DNA from: Cesiribacter sp. SM1
GTDB taxonomy: Bacteria > Bacteroidota > Bacteroidia > Cytophagales > Cyclobacteriaceae
NCBI RefSeq assembly: GCF_020178975.1
Contig: NZ_JAHXBU010000038.1
Location: 1-64,000, forward strand
Direction: 5' to 3'
DNA length: 64,000 nt
This document shows positions 17,482 to 26,600 of the stretch, piece by piece; the stretch's first letter is position 1; each line of letters opens with the position of its first letter. A program made the position numbers and the translations under genes. A model generated the notes under the pieces. That model worked only from the letters and a program-made list of their open reading frames with translations. It was not told where the DNA came from and searched no databases.

Positions 17482-18108
17482 TTAGTTCTTTTCCTTAAAC
17501 TCCTTTAGCCTATCGCTGGCCTTATAGGCAACAGCATCGCGATAGCCTTTTTCGGGTAGGGTCTGCCAGATGTCTTTGTCTTCTTCGTCTATGGTTAGCA
17601 GATCGCTGCGGCGTACGAGCCAGATGTTAAGCACCGGTTTTTCGGGTGTAAGGCTTTCTTTTGCTTTCAGGAAAGCTTCTTCTACAGTGGCTGCTTCCAC
17701 GCTGCCGGCATGCTCGTGCTGTTTTCCTCTTTTCATCAGGTGAAAAACCTCGTAGGCTTCAGCAGGACCATCCGTTTCAGGAGCAGGCCCTTCCAGCAGC
17801 TCGTACACACTAAGCCCTCCATCGGTAACAGGGCTGGCCAAAACAGCAGAGGTTTCGGCTACGGCCATGCCACTGCAGGTAAAGCGGCGGCTGTATTGCT
17901 CCTTTGCATATAGCAGCGCCAGCTCCTGGGTTGGGGCATGTACAATGCCTGCATGTTCAAAATTTTTGCCCTCTTTCTTTTGCATAAACACCTGGTAGGT
18001 TACCAGCTGATCGAGCTCTTCCTTTTGCAGGGGCTGCTCGTTAATATCTGCAGGCATTTGCATGCGGCTCACGCGCGGATCGAGGGATTTGATAAATTCT
18101 TCAGACAT
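17482..18108 (-). CDS. paaB: Phenylacetyl-CoA epoxidase subunit PaaB, two-domain form
   Basis: 208 residues, about twice the usual PaaB (about 95 in E. coli). Two copies of the PaaB motif are visible: YQVFMQKKEGKNFEHAG at 38-54 and YEVFHLMKRGKQHEHAG at 119-135, each followed by a VEAATxEEAxLxAKE-like helix. The second repeat, with IWLVRRSDL at 162-170 and the C-terminal DKDIWQTLPEKGYRDA, is closer to canonical PaaB. The N-terminal extension (MSEEFIKSLDPRVSRMQ) is not typical. PaaB is thought to bridge PaaAC heterodimers into the larger complex. The two-repeat form is either a lineage feature or a recent internal duplication. Confidence 0.88.
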   Translation of the reverse strand: MSEEFIKSLDPRVSRMQMPADINEQPLQKEELDQLVTYQVFMQKKEGKNFEHAGIVHAPTQELALLYAKEQYSRRFTCSGMAVAETSAVLASPVTDGGLSVYELLEGPAPETDGPAEAYEVFHLMKRGKQHEHAGSVEAATVEEAFLKAKESLTPEKPVLNIWLVRRSDLLTIDEEDKDIWQTLPEKGYRDAVAYKASDRLKEFKEKN

Positions 18109-18155
18109 AAAAACAAGGGACTAAAAAGAGCCTGGGTCTACTATAGTTAAAAAGA

Positions 18156-18186
18156 AAGCCAGCCGTGCATAATACGGGGCTGGCTT
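18156..18186 (-). other. Stem-loop between paaA and paaB
   Basis: Nine-base inverted repeat AAGCCAGCC / GGCTGGCTT around a 13-base loop, in the 90-base gap after paaA. On the minus strand it is followed by TTTCTTTTTAAC, so it could act as a partial terminator or an mRNA-stabilising hairpin that makes PaaA more abundant than the distal subunits. Function is inferred from structure only. Confidence 0.55.
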
Positions 18187-18198
18187 ATACATCTGCAC

Positions 18199-19185
18199 TT
18201 ACGCAAGCGGTGCTACATATTTTCTGGCCGAAGCTTTCAGTGCTTCTCTTACCCACTTACCCCGCTCTTCGGCAGTACGGCGCACAGCCAGGCGCTCTTT
18301 GTTGCAGGGGCCATCGCCATTGATCACGCGCTTAAACTCGTCCCAGTCGGGCTCGGTATATTCCCACTTACCGCTTTCTTCATTCTTTTTAAGCTTAGGA
18401 TCTGGTATGCTAAGGCCCAGCTCATAGATTTTTGGTACATACATATCCAGAAACTGCTGGCGCATATCGTCGTTGGAGGCCATTTTTACCTTCCAGCGCA
18501 TCAGTGTTTCGCTGTGTACGCTCATTTTATCCGGTGGGCCAAAAAAGTGCATCAGCGGACCCCACCAGCGGTTTAAAGCAGCCTGCATCATTTCACGCTG
18601 TTTGGCTGTGCCGGTAGCCAGGTAAGTAACGGCATGGTGGCCGTACTTCAGGTGAAAGCTTTCTTCGGCACAAATGCGCTCCAGGGCACGGCAGTAGGGG
18701 CCATAGCTGCCCCGGCTGTTAGCCAGCTGGTTTACAATAGCGCCTGCATCTACCAGCCAGCTGATGGTACAGGCATCGGCCCAGGTAAAGGCAGGGTAGT
18801 TAAAAATATTGGAGTATTTTGATTTACCGTTCACCAGGTCGCTGATCATCTGCTCTCTTGGCTTGCCCAGGGTTTCGGCAGCGGCATAGAGCAGCTGAGC
18901 ATGCCCCACCTCATCCTGTACCTTGGCCATAAGCGAAAGCTTGCGTTTAAAGCCGGGGGCGCGGGTAATCCAGGTGCCTTCGGGCAGGGCGCCAATAATT
19001 TCGCTGTGGCCATGCTGCTCAATCATGCGGATGAGCTGCTTGCGGTATAGCTGCGGCATCCAGTCAGAAGGCTCAATTTTTTCACCACGCTGTATACGGG
19101 CTTCAAACTCTGCTAACTGCTGAGGATCTTCCTGCTGTAAGTCTGTTCCCTGCAACTTTTCGAATGTATTTCCACCACCGTACAT
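18199..19185 (-). CDS. paaA: Phenylacetyl-CoA epoxidase catalytic subunit PaaA
   Basis: 328 residues, the catalytic di-iron subunit of the ring 1,2-epoxidase that converts phenylacetyl-CoA to the epoxide in aerobic phenylacetate breakdown. Iron-ligand segments typical of the family are visible: [13 protein letters not shown] at 87-99 (E and H ligands) and [16 protein letters not shown] at about 171-186 (E, E, H). The N-terminus through [24 protein letters not shown] is also standard. It lies 13 bases after the tetR stop, so the regulator and the enzyme are in one transcript. Confidence 0.96.
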   Translation of the reverse strand: MYGGGNTFEKLQGTDLQQEDPQQLAEFEARIQRGEKIEPSDWMPQLYRKQLIRMIEQHGHSEIIGALPEGTWITRAPGFKRKLSLMAKVQDEVGHAQLLYAAAETLGKPREQMISDLVNGKSKYSNIFNYPAFTWADACTISWLVDAGAIVNQLANSRGSYGPYCRALERICAEESFHLKYGHHAVTYLATGTAKQREMMQAALNRWWGPLMHFFGPPDKMSVHSETLMRWKVKMASNDDMRQQFLDMYVPKIYELGLSIPDPKLKKNEESGKWEYTEPDWDEFKRVINGDGPCNKERLAVRRTAEERGKWVREALKASARKYVAPLA

Positions 19186-19198
19186 AAGCGTATCTGTT

Positions 19199-19783
19199 TT
19201 ATTTTTTCTTCAATCCATTTAAAATCACGTCGGCCAGGCGCTGTCCAATTTCTTCGGCCGACATAGGACCCGTAGCTTTAAACCACTGGTGGGTCCAGTT
19301 AAGGGCCGAAAGAATGGTGAGCACGGCAAAGCGCTCGTCTAAGGCTACAAATTCTCCGTTGCGCAGGCCTTCATGTAGTATTTCACGAAATTTGCCCTCG
19401 TAGCGGTTACGCATCTGCTTAAATTCTTCCATATGGGGCTCACTCAGATGGCGCCATTCTGAAAAGAAAACTGCCGAAGCAGAAGTATCTTCCGTTATAA
19501 CCTTTACGTGTGCAACAATGGCTCTTTCCAGCTTTTCGGCAGCGGTGCCGGTAAAGCCTGTGAGGGCTTCATTCTGAGCCTCAAAAAACATCCGGGCCAT
19601 TCGAAAGCAAATGTTCTGCAGGATCTCCTCCTTGGAACGGATGTGTGAATACAGGCTGGCTGCCTCTATGCCCAGCGCCTGTGCCATGTCGCGCATGGAG
19701 GTAGCGGCATAGCCACGCTCCTGGAATAAGTTGGTAGCCGTTAATTCTACCTGTTTCTTTTTAGAGGGCATTCTTCCACTCAT
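19199..19783 (-). CDS. TetR family regulator, probable PaaR-type repressor of the paa operon
   Basis: 194 residues. The N-terminal helix-turn-helix of TetR proteins is clear: [24 protein letters not shown] (12-35 region) followed by [20 protein letters not shown]. The C-terminal ligand domain is not diagnostic. An in-frame ATG four codons downstream (at 19771) is also a possible start. Position as first gene of the tetR-paaABCD operon, and a perfect palindrome 31 bases upstream, make it the likely repressor of this pathway, with phenylacetyl-CoA as the expected inducer by analogy to PaaR; this is inference. Confidence 0.85.
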   Translation of the reverse strand: MSGRMPSKKKQVELTATNLFQERGYAATSMRDMAQALGIEAASLYSHIRSKEEILQNICFRMARMFFEAQNEALTGFTGTAAEKLERAIVAHVKVITEDTSASAVFFSEWRHLSEPHMEEFKQMRNRYEGKFREILHEGLRNGEFVALDERFAVLTILSALNWTHQWFKATGPMSAEEIGQRLADVILNGLKKK

Positions 19784-19813
19784 TACTGTACTTATCTAAC
19801 AAATCTAAACAAC

Positions 19814-19827
19814 CTAACGTTCGTTAG
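19814..19827. promoter_or_regulatory. Candidate TetR operator CTAACG-TT-CGTTAG
   Basis: Perfect six-base arms CTAACG and CGTTAG with a two-base spacer, 31 bases upstream of the tetR start. The length, symmetry and CG-centred arms are those of TetR/PaaR-type operators, and the position fits autorepression of the operon. The same palindrome was not seen upstream of the paaE-like gene at 12068 or the enoyl-CoA hydratase gene at 59877. Confidence 0.65.
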
Positions 19828-19858
19828 CAATAAGAAGTTGTTGTTTTTTATTGCTCAC

Positions 19859-20731
19859 TTATATGATCTTGTAGTTCTTATATTCAAAAATCCGGTAGCC
19901 GGTAAGCTTTTCTACTATTCGACGAAAGCGGTCTTTCGGTTTAAGCCGATTGTAGGAGGGATCCCTGTCGAACTTCCAGTTTATGCGGTTTATCCGCTCC
20001 TGCATCAGTTTAGGGTGGGTGCCTGTAAAGCGCGCCAGTGAATGAATGGTGGAGTAGTCAAACTCTTCCTGCTTGCTTAGGTTTTGGGCAATCCATTCAT
20101 CATCCCTGTAAAATTTGCGGGTGTCGTAATGCTTTTGCTGCATAATTTTAGGCGGACGCACCCAGCCGTAGTGATATACCCAGGCATCAACCAGCTTTAC
20201 CCTTAGCTTTTTATTGTCGTCTTTGCGAAAGCCCTGCGCATCTTTGTAGGAGTAGATGTTTTTTGAGCTGCGCACAATGCGAATTTCGCGCCGGTACCAG
20301 TTGTAAGCATCGCCTACATAGTCATAGGAACCAAAAAAATGCAGGTAGTTGAATAGCAGTCCGTCTACCCGCTTATCTGATTTCCAGCGCTCCATGGCAG
20401 CCTGTATGCTTGGCAGGTACTTTTCGTGTATCACCTCATCACCCTGAATGTAAAAGGCCCAGTCTGCATCTGTAGTCACTTCGGCAAAGGCTTTATTGGT
20501 TTCTTCTGCCAAAACACTGCCGCCGGTACGCAGGCTGTCATCCCACACTGTTTGTATGATCCTGATCTTGTTCTGATCTATCTGCCGGATCAGCTCCAGT
20601 GTATTATCATCAGAATTACCCACTGCCACCACCACTTCGCTGCAGAGAGGCAGAATGGAGCGGATGGCTTCCGTTACAGGATAATCATATTTAATGGCGT
20701 TTCTGATGAATGTAAACCCAACAACTTTCAT
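19859..20731 (-). CDS. Family 2 glycosyltransferase
   Basis: 290 residues from ATG 20731 (MKVVGFTFIRNA); an upstream in-frame start at 20794 adds 21 residues that do not resemble the family. The fold has the GT-A pattern: EVVVAVGNSDDNT near 32-44 as nucleotide-binding strand, ADWAFYIQGDEVIHE at about 89-103 with GDE as metal motif, and a later IVRSSKNIYSY. There is no membrane helix, so it is a soluble enzyme. This subgroup is common in Bacteroidota surface-glycan loci, but no other glycan genes adjoin it. Substrates are unknown. Confidence 0.8.
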   Translation of the reverse strand: MKVVGFTFIRNAIKYDYPVTEAIRSILPLCSEVVVAVGNSDDNTLELIRQIDQNKIRIIQTVWDDSLRTGGSVLAEETNKAFAEVTTDADWAFYIQGDEVIHEKYLPSIQAAMERWKSDKRVDGLLFNYLHFFGSYDYVGDAYNWYRREIRIVRSSKNIYSYKDAQGFRKDDNKKLRVKLVDAWVYHYGWVRPPKIMQQKHYDTRKFYRDDEWIAQNLSKQEEFDYSTIHSLARFTGTHPKLMQERINRINWKFDRDPSYNRLKPKDRFRRIVEKLTGYRIFEYKNYKII

Positions 20732-21036
20732 GCTTGGTGATGATAGAAAAGTATTCGCACAATTTACCATAAAGGTAAAAATGATAGGTTTCAAGCCAAT
20801 ACTTTTTAGCTAATCCGGCAGGTTCTGCCTTTTTACTAAAGGCAAATTTATGCCGGGGCAGCTTAGATTTCAGTTGAAGTGGAACAGCATAAGCGTTTTA
20901 AATGGCTTAACACCTACTGTTCAATCTCATGCAGGCTTTTAAAAAATTTATTACAGCTGGCAGTAATTCAATGAGTGTTCTGCTTGCCTTCCCTGCAGGT
21001 TTGGATAGACTGATAATAATTGTGCAGGGATTCAAA

Positions 21037-21073
21037 AATAAAAAAGGATGGCGGCCTGCCATCCTTTTTTATT
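21037..21073 (-). terminator. Terminator after the M16-like gene
   Basis: Perfect 16-base arms AATAAAAAAGGATGGC / GCCATCCTTTTTTATT with a five-base loop, overlapping the stop region of the M16-like gene. T-rich on either strand, so it may work in both directions. Confidence 0.85.
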
Positions 21074-22340
21074 ACACTTTACCTACCACTACTGTGGTAA
21101 AGGTATCCGGGTCCAGATAATCTGTTGCCAGTCGCTTTACATCTTCTGCAGAGGTATCGTAGATCTGGCGCACATGATCAGTGAAAAACTCCAGGTCTAT
21201 TCCGTTAAAATAGACTGTTTTGTATTTATCTGCCAGTGCAAAAGGCGTGTTGAGACTTCCAAGGAAGGTGCCTACCATGTAATTTTTGATAGTTTCCAAC
21301 TCTTCCGGATCAATGGTCTCGCTTTGCAGCAGCTGTATCTGGCGCTTAATTTCATTTAAGGTATCTTCTGTATGTTCTCCGATAACATCGGTACCTATCA
21401 GAAAATAACCTGAATTCTTGAGAGGAATAAGGTTGGAATAAATGCCGTAGGTATAGCCACGTTCTTCCCTTATCTCTTTCATCAGGCGGCTGCCAAAGTA
21501 GCCACCCAGAGCGGTGTTCAGTACTGTAAACTTATGGAAATCGGGATGGGTAACATTAAACAGTACTTTACCCTGCCTGATGGAAGACTGCAGGCTGCCT
21601 TCTTTTTCAATATTAATGCGGCTTGTTTCCCCTGTTCCGGTTACGGATGTGGTTGAGCCTCGCAGGTCCCTGAAGGGCAGATCCCCAAAATGCTCCTCCA
21701 GCAGATCCAGCACCTGCTGGTCTACCTGGCCGGCAAGCATAATTTCAAAACCGTTGCGAATGTTGTCTTCATAGAACTGCACCACATGCTGCAACGCTAT
21801 GCGGTCCAGGTCTTCCTGGTAAAGATGGCGTCCGTATGTATGTTCGCCATACAGGGCTTCCCTGAACCTTTTTGCGGCCACCACAGCATTTTTGGTTTCA
21901 TCAACCTTAATCTGCTGCTTTTTAATATCCTTCAGAATATTAAACTCATGCTCCGGAAAGGTAGGCTGGGTTAGAATGGTTCTGAAGAGTGGCAGCAGGC
22001 TGGGCAGGTGCTTGCTTAGGCTGTAAAGCGTAAGGGTGCAGTAATCCAGGCCGGGGTGGTGCTCAACATAAGCACCATGAGCATCCAGTATGTTGGCAAT
22101 TTCCTTAGAGCTGTAAGGGCCGGCACCTTCGGTAAGCATTTTGGTGGCAAAGAAAGATTGCCCCAGTACCTTTTCACTTACGGCACCATTTTTTACAATA
22201 AACTCCAGGCGCAGCACAGGCTGCTTGCCGGCATCTATGATGTGTACAGGCATACCACCTTTGAGCCTGAGGTGTGCTACCTCTGGCAGGTGAATGCTGT
22301 CTACTTTTTTATATGGAGGTGGACTTTTACGATCAAGCAT
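21072..22340 (-). CDS. M16 peptidase-like protein without the zinc-binding motif
   Basis: 422 residues with the two-lobe M16B layout; each lobe has its beta-sheet/helix pattern, and the segment YFGSRLMKEIREERGYTYGIYS (about 304-325) is the standard C-lobe arginine/tyrosine region. The catalytic HxxEH that should follow the first strand pair is replaced by SFFATKMLTEGA at 62-73. In most bacteria such inactive lobes are encoded next to an active M16 partner; none is nearby here. It ends 8 bases before porV begins on the same strand and could be co-transcribed downstream of porU-porV. No signal peptide is seen. Confidence 0.8.
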   Translation of the reverse strand: MLDRKSPPPYKKVDSIHLPEVAHLRLKGGMPVHIIDAGKQPVLRLEFIVKNGAVSEKVLGQSFFATKMLTEGAGPYSSKEIANILDAHGAYVEHHPGLDYCTLTLYSLSKHLPSLLPLFRTILTQPTFPEHEFNILKDIKKQQIKVDETKNAVVAAKRFREALYGEHTYGRHLYQEDLDRIALQHVVQFYEDNIRNGFEIMLAGQVDQQVLDLLEEHFGDLPFRDLRGSTTSVTGTGETSRINIEKEGSLQSSIRQGKVLFNVTHPDFHKFTVLNTALGGYFGSRLMKEIREERGYTYGIYSNLIPLKNSGYFLIGTDVIGEHTEDTLNEIKRQIQLLQSETIDPEELETIKNYMVGTFLGSLNTPFALADKYKTVYFNGIDLEFFTDHVRQIYDTSAEDVKRLATDYLDPDTFTTVVVGKV

Positions 22341-22348
22341 ACTTACAA

Positions 22349-23569
22349 CTACTGCTGATCAGGGCGATTGTTTGTATTTGCTTTCACGAAATTTACACCC
22401 AGTGTAAAGCGGAGTGTTTCGGCAAGCGGGTGCTGCTGTTGCTGCGGAATCAGGTAAGCAAAGTCGAAATTCAGTACCTGGTAGCGCAGACCTACACCCA
22501 GGGTGAAGAACTTACGGGCACCTTTCAGGTCGTGCTCCCAGAAATATCCGGCACGGGCGGCAAACAGGTCATTATACCAGTACTCCAGACCAGAGGCAAT
22601 GGTGATTTCTTTCAGCTCTTCTGAAAAGCCATCAGGCGCATCTGCCACAGAGGTGAAAATACCGTTTACCAGCGGACGGTTTGGATCTCTTCCATCTATC
22701 ACATTTGGGTTGCCGTCCGGGCCATAAACGTATTGTCCGGTTTCATCCGTTTCGTAAATAGGAGGGGTAGGCACCAGCAATTTATTAAAATCTACTGCTA
22801 CGGTAATTTTATTGAATGGATCGAGATTGGCAGTATAGGCAGTACCTATGCGCAGGTTGGTAGGGATAAAGCTTTCGGTGCTTTCGTCGAGGTAAGAGAT
22901 TTTATTGCCAATGTTAGAGATAACTGCCGCCAGGGCCAGGTTACCATCACGGGCACCCACCACCAGATCGGAATTATAATAGAGACCAACATCTGCAGCA
23001 ATGCTGTTACCAGGTGTAGCAACCTGTGTGCTGCTAACAGGTACCTCACCTGCCAGGTTTGAGTATATGTACCGGCCTGTAACACCCAGACCTAATTTTT
23101 CAGATAATTTCCTGGAGTAGCTGGCATCAATGGCAAGCTCCTGTGGCCTGAAGTTTGGGGCTATCGGCGTTCTGCCATCTTCTGTTAAAAAGATTTCCCC
23201 AAGATCGAAATACCTAAGCGAGAAGGCAATGGCCTGCAGATCATCAAGTTTATAGAAGCCAGCCAGGTAGAGCAGGTTCATGTCATCTACGATCTTGCCT
23301 AACCAGGGGGTATAGGAAAGCGATGCGCCAAAGTCTTTTTCTGCAAATACCAGCTTGCCTACATTCCAGTGAGCAGAGTTAGCATCGGGAGAGATGGCCG
23401 CTCCGGCATCGCCCATGGCTCCGCTGCGGGCATCTGGTGAAATCATTAGAAAGGGAACAGCCGTGATGATAGGGCGGGCAGCCGTATCCTGACCTATAAA
23501 TGCCTGACCCTGGCCAAAAGCATTAGAAACAGTAACTACTAAGAAGAATAGTATAAGGATTTTACGCAT
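22349..23569 (-). CDS. porV: Type IX secretion outer-membrane protein PorV (LptO)
   Basis: 406 residues. A signal peptide (MRKILILFFLVVTVSNAFG) is followed by a PorV-type barrel: the SPDARSGAMGDAGAA block at 45-59, typical of the PorV/FadL-like family, then alternating amphipathic strands to a C-terminal strand FTLGVNFVKA. PorV shuttles T9SS cargo from the SprA translocon to the PorU sortase. The gene lies directly after porU (47-base gap) in the conserved order porU-porV. Tandem cargo genes with type A sorting domains are present in this window at 60214-64000. Confidence 0.93.
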   Translation of the reverse strand: MRKILILFFLVVTVSNAFGQGQAFIGQDTAARPIITAVPFLMISPDARSGAMGDAGAAISPDANSAHWNVGKLVFAEKDFGASLSYTPWLGKIVDDMNLLYLAGFYKLDDLQAIAFSLRYFDLGEIFLTEDGRTPIAPNFRPQELAIDASYSRKLSEKLGLGVTGRYIYSNLAGEVPVSSTQVATPGNSIAADVGLYYNSDLVVGARDGNLALAAVISNIGNKISYLDESTESFIPTNLRIGTAYTANLDPFNKITVAVDFNKLLVPTPPIYETDETGQYVYGPDGNPNVIDGRDPNRPLVNGIFTSVADAPDGFSEELKEITIASGLEYWYNDLFAARAGYFWEHDLKGARKFFTLGVGLRYQVLNFDFAYLIPQQQQHPLAETLRFTLGVNFVKANTNNRPDQQ

Positions 23570-23616
23570 GATGCAATTAATGAAACAAATCCGGCTTAAA
23601 GATAAAGAAATATTTT

Positions 23617-26600
23617 TTATTTCAGGATTACAAGTTTTTCTGCTCTCTCTGCCACACTACCATCTGAGAGGGAACGCAGCACCACCTTGAATACGTATAT
23701 GCCCGGATTTAAATTTTTGTTGTTGATTCCGGGTGCTGACAGGTGTAGCGTGCCGGTTGCGGCAAGGCTTGTCTGCTTAAGCCGCTGGTACACACGGCCA
23801 TCCATGCCATAAACCAGCAGTTCTATCTCAAGATCGTCGCCGGACCTGGTGTGGGTAATAGCAAAATTTGTTTGTTCCCTTAGTGGGTTTGGGTAATTGC
23901 GGGCACTGGTAATACTGATGCCCTCACTGCCGGGTACTACAAAATCAATAGACTGAACGCTGCCATTACCATGCGTATCCCAGGCTTGTAAGTTAAGCCT
24001 GTGCCGGCCTGGGGGTAAATTGTAGAGCGGAAAACGGAGCCAGCCTTCTTTGTAATTACCTTTTGTACTGATGTAGTAATCATTTAAAATAAATGTACTG
24101 GTATCGTTCAGTACGGCCTCTATGTTCTGGCCGGGTACGGAATAAGATATGTTGATGCCATGCTCATCCTGTAGCTTTGCCAGCAGCATGGCCTGGCTGG
24201 CTACAGGATTACCAGAGACAAATGTTGTATCGTTCAGGTAGAGCTGCACCTGAGGGGGCGTGCGGTCATTTGCTTTGCCGGCTGCACTTCCGCCTATTTT
24301 TATTTGTTCGCTGGCGCCGGCAGCATCTCGTTTGCCATCTGCATGGGTGGCATACAGCTCAATTCTGCCAAAGCCAGTTTCGTAGCGAATGTTTTTGGGC
24401 ACTGCCATCTCAAAAAAGAAATGACCGTTCTTTACGCTTGCTTCACCCCTGTGTAGTACATTCTGGCGCTGGCTGTAGGTCATGGCAGGATCGCTTTGCC
24501 CCAGGGTGCTTAGCATATCACTTTTGTCATATACAGTGGCCAGCAGGGTGCCGCTGAAACTTGCATCTGCTTCCTGATCGGGGTTTACAACCATGCCTTC
24601 TATACGCACTATTTCATATGCCTTAAGGGTATCGAGTGCTTCTGCGCCAGTAAGGCGGGTAATAGCCGTGAGCGCAATAGGCTGCTTTGGGTAGGCCAGC
24701 TGCAGGGAGGGGTCTCCCAGCAAAACAAAATTGCGGTTGTACACGCCTGTTTCAGGCACCCCTTCATTTTTAGTGAGGCGGGTTATATCGCCCAGTCGAC
24801 GGATTTCTCCGCTAGCTGAAGGAAAAGCGTACTTGTAAAAAGCACTGTTGATCTTAAAATTAGAGAAAGTAAAAACAGGCCGGGCAGTTGTAAGCAGACC
24901 AATGGCGCCTCCGCCAGGGTTAAGGATCAGGCTTTCCGCGCCGGAACGCAGTTCTCCATCGTGCAATCCAAACTCGCAGGTGGCGGTTACAAAAAGCGGC
25001 AGCTTGTTGCGGTTCTGCAGGTTTTCGGCTGCAGTTTTAGAAAATATGTTCTCGAAGGTCCAGAAGCGGTGACTGCCATGCCCGGTGAAATTCACAATCA
25101 GCGCCCCCTGGTCAATGGCATCTCTTAGTGCCTTTTGTGCTCCCGGAGAAGTCTGGCTGTTGGCCGTAATAATCTTCGGGTAGGCATCTACGTATATTTT
25201 GCGCGGGGAGTAAAGATCGTTGGCAGTCGTTGCCAGCCTGGCTAGCTGTTCTGCATCCTGCTGGTGTACATTGCCGTCTTCATCGTCTGCAACAAACAGG
25301 ATGCGCTGCCGCCAGTTGCCAAAGGTAGCTTCATCGCTGCTGTAGCGTATCAGTTTATCTACCACCTGCCGGGCCTCGGTGGCCGTGGTTACCGGCAGGC
25401 GGCCAATGCCAATATCGAGCGACTGGTTGCCACTTTCATCTTCGGTCCAGTCTCCTTCGTGCTCCTCCAGAAAGCCATAGAAATCATCTGAGGCGTAGCT
25501 GTTGATGGGGTGCACAGAGTTATAAGACTCATAAAGCGGCACCAGGTTAAAAGGCTGCTGGGTGCGCTGCTTATAATCGTAGTAGCCCCTGCCAAACAAC
25601 AGGAGGTAGCGTAGCCTGCCGCCTCCCTGCTGGTGGAGGTAGCGCACATAATCGCGTATGGCGGCAACATCCTGCCTTCCGGAAGAAAATTCATTGTATA
25701 CCTGCCGCGTAGTTACCACTTTTACTGCCAGGCCATCGTGGCTGCGCCTGAAATCTGCCAGACGTTCTGCCTCGGCCAGCAGGCTTTGGTGGGTAACAAT
25801 TAGCAGCTCGGGCTGCAGATCGGCATGCAGGTTCTGGTTGGGCACAGGTCCAAAAGAAACCGGTGCAGGTGCATCGGCAGGCGTAAAGGCTATAAAACTT
25901 TTCAGCTGGTTGCTGGCGGTACCAAAAAGGAGCTGGTTGTTTTGCAGGCTTGCCTCCTGCGCCAGCGGCTGTTGCGGATTGCTGATGTCCCAAACCTGGA
26001 GGCCGGCTGGCGCATCGGCCAGCTGGTAGGTAACAGCCGGGTGGTTTATGCTTTGTGGAGATATGAATGATAACTGACTGCCACGGTAGCGCAGGCGAGT
26101 TGGAGTCTGCAGCAGGTAATAATCGAGATAGGCTTTGTTGCCTGAATTGCCGCCACTTAGGGATATCTGTAGCTGCAGGGGTGCGCTGCCTGTAAAGGCA
26201 GCTGTAGATACCTGGCTTTCCTTTTCGGCTATCCAGCCTTTTTCGGCATACTGATAATCAATGGTATGGCGGATGGATACTTCCTGCTGAAGCTGGTTAT
26301 TAAGTAGAACTGAAAAGCTAACTGCACTCCTGTTGGTGTTGATAAAGGCAGTGCGGAGCCGCACGTTTCCTTCTGTTAGCTCCTGCAGGGCAGTGGTGTA
26401 TTGGCGTGAAGCTGTCAGGCCAAAGGCATCGCCAAACCAGCGGCGCCCCGAGGAGATAATGTTTACCTCGTCCTTTTCGTAGACCTCCACTGCTTCGTAG
26501 CTGGTAATGGCGGGATAACTGAGCCCTTCGTTAGCGCCTTGTGTCTGTCGCAGCCCGGGCGTTGTGCCCATGCCTATAAAGTAATAGGCAGTATCGCTGT

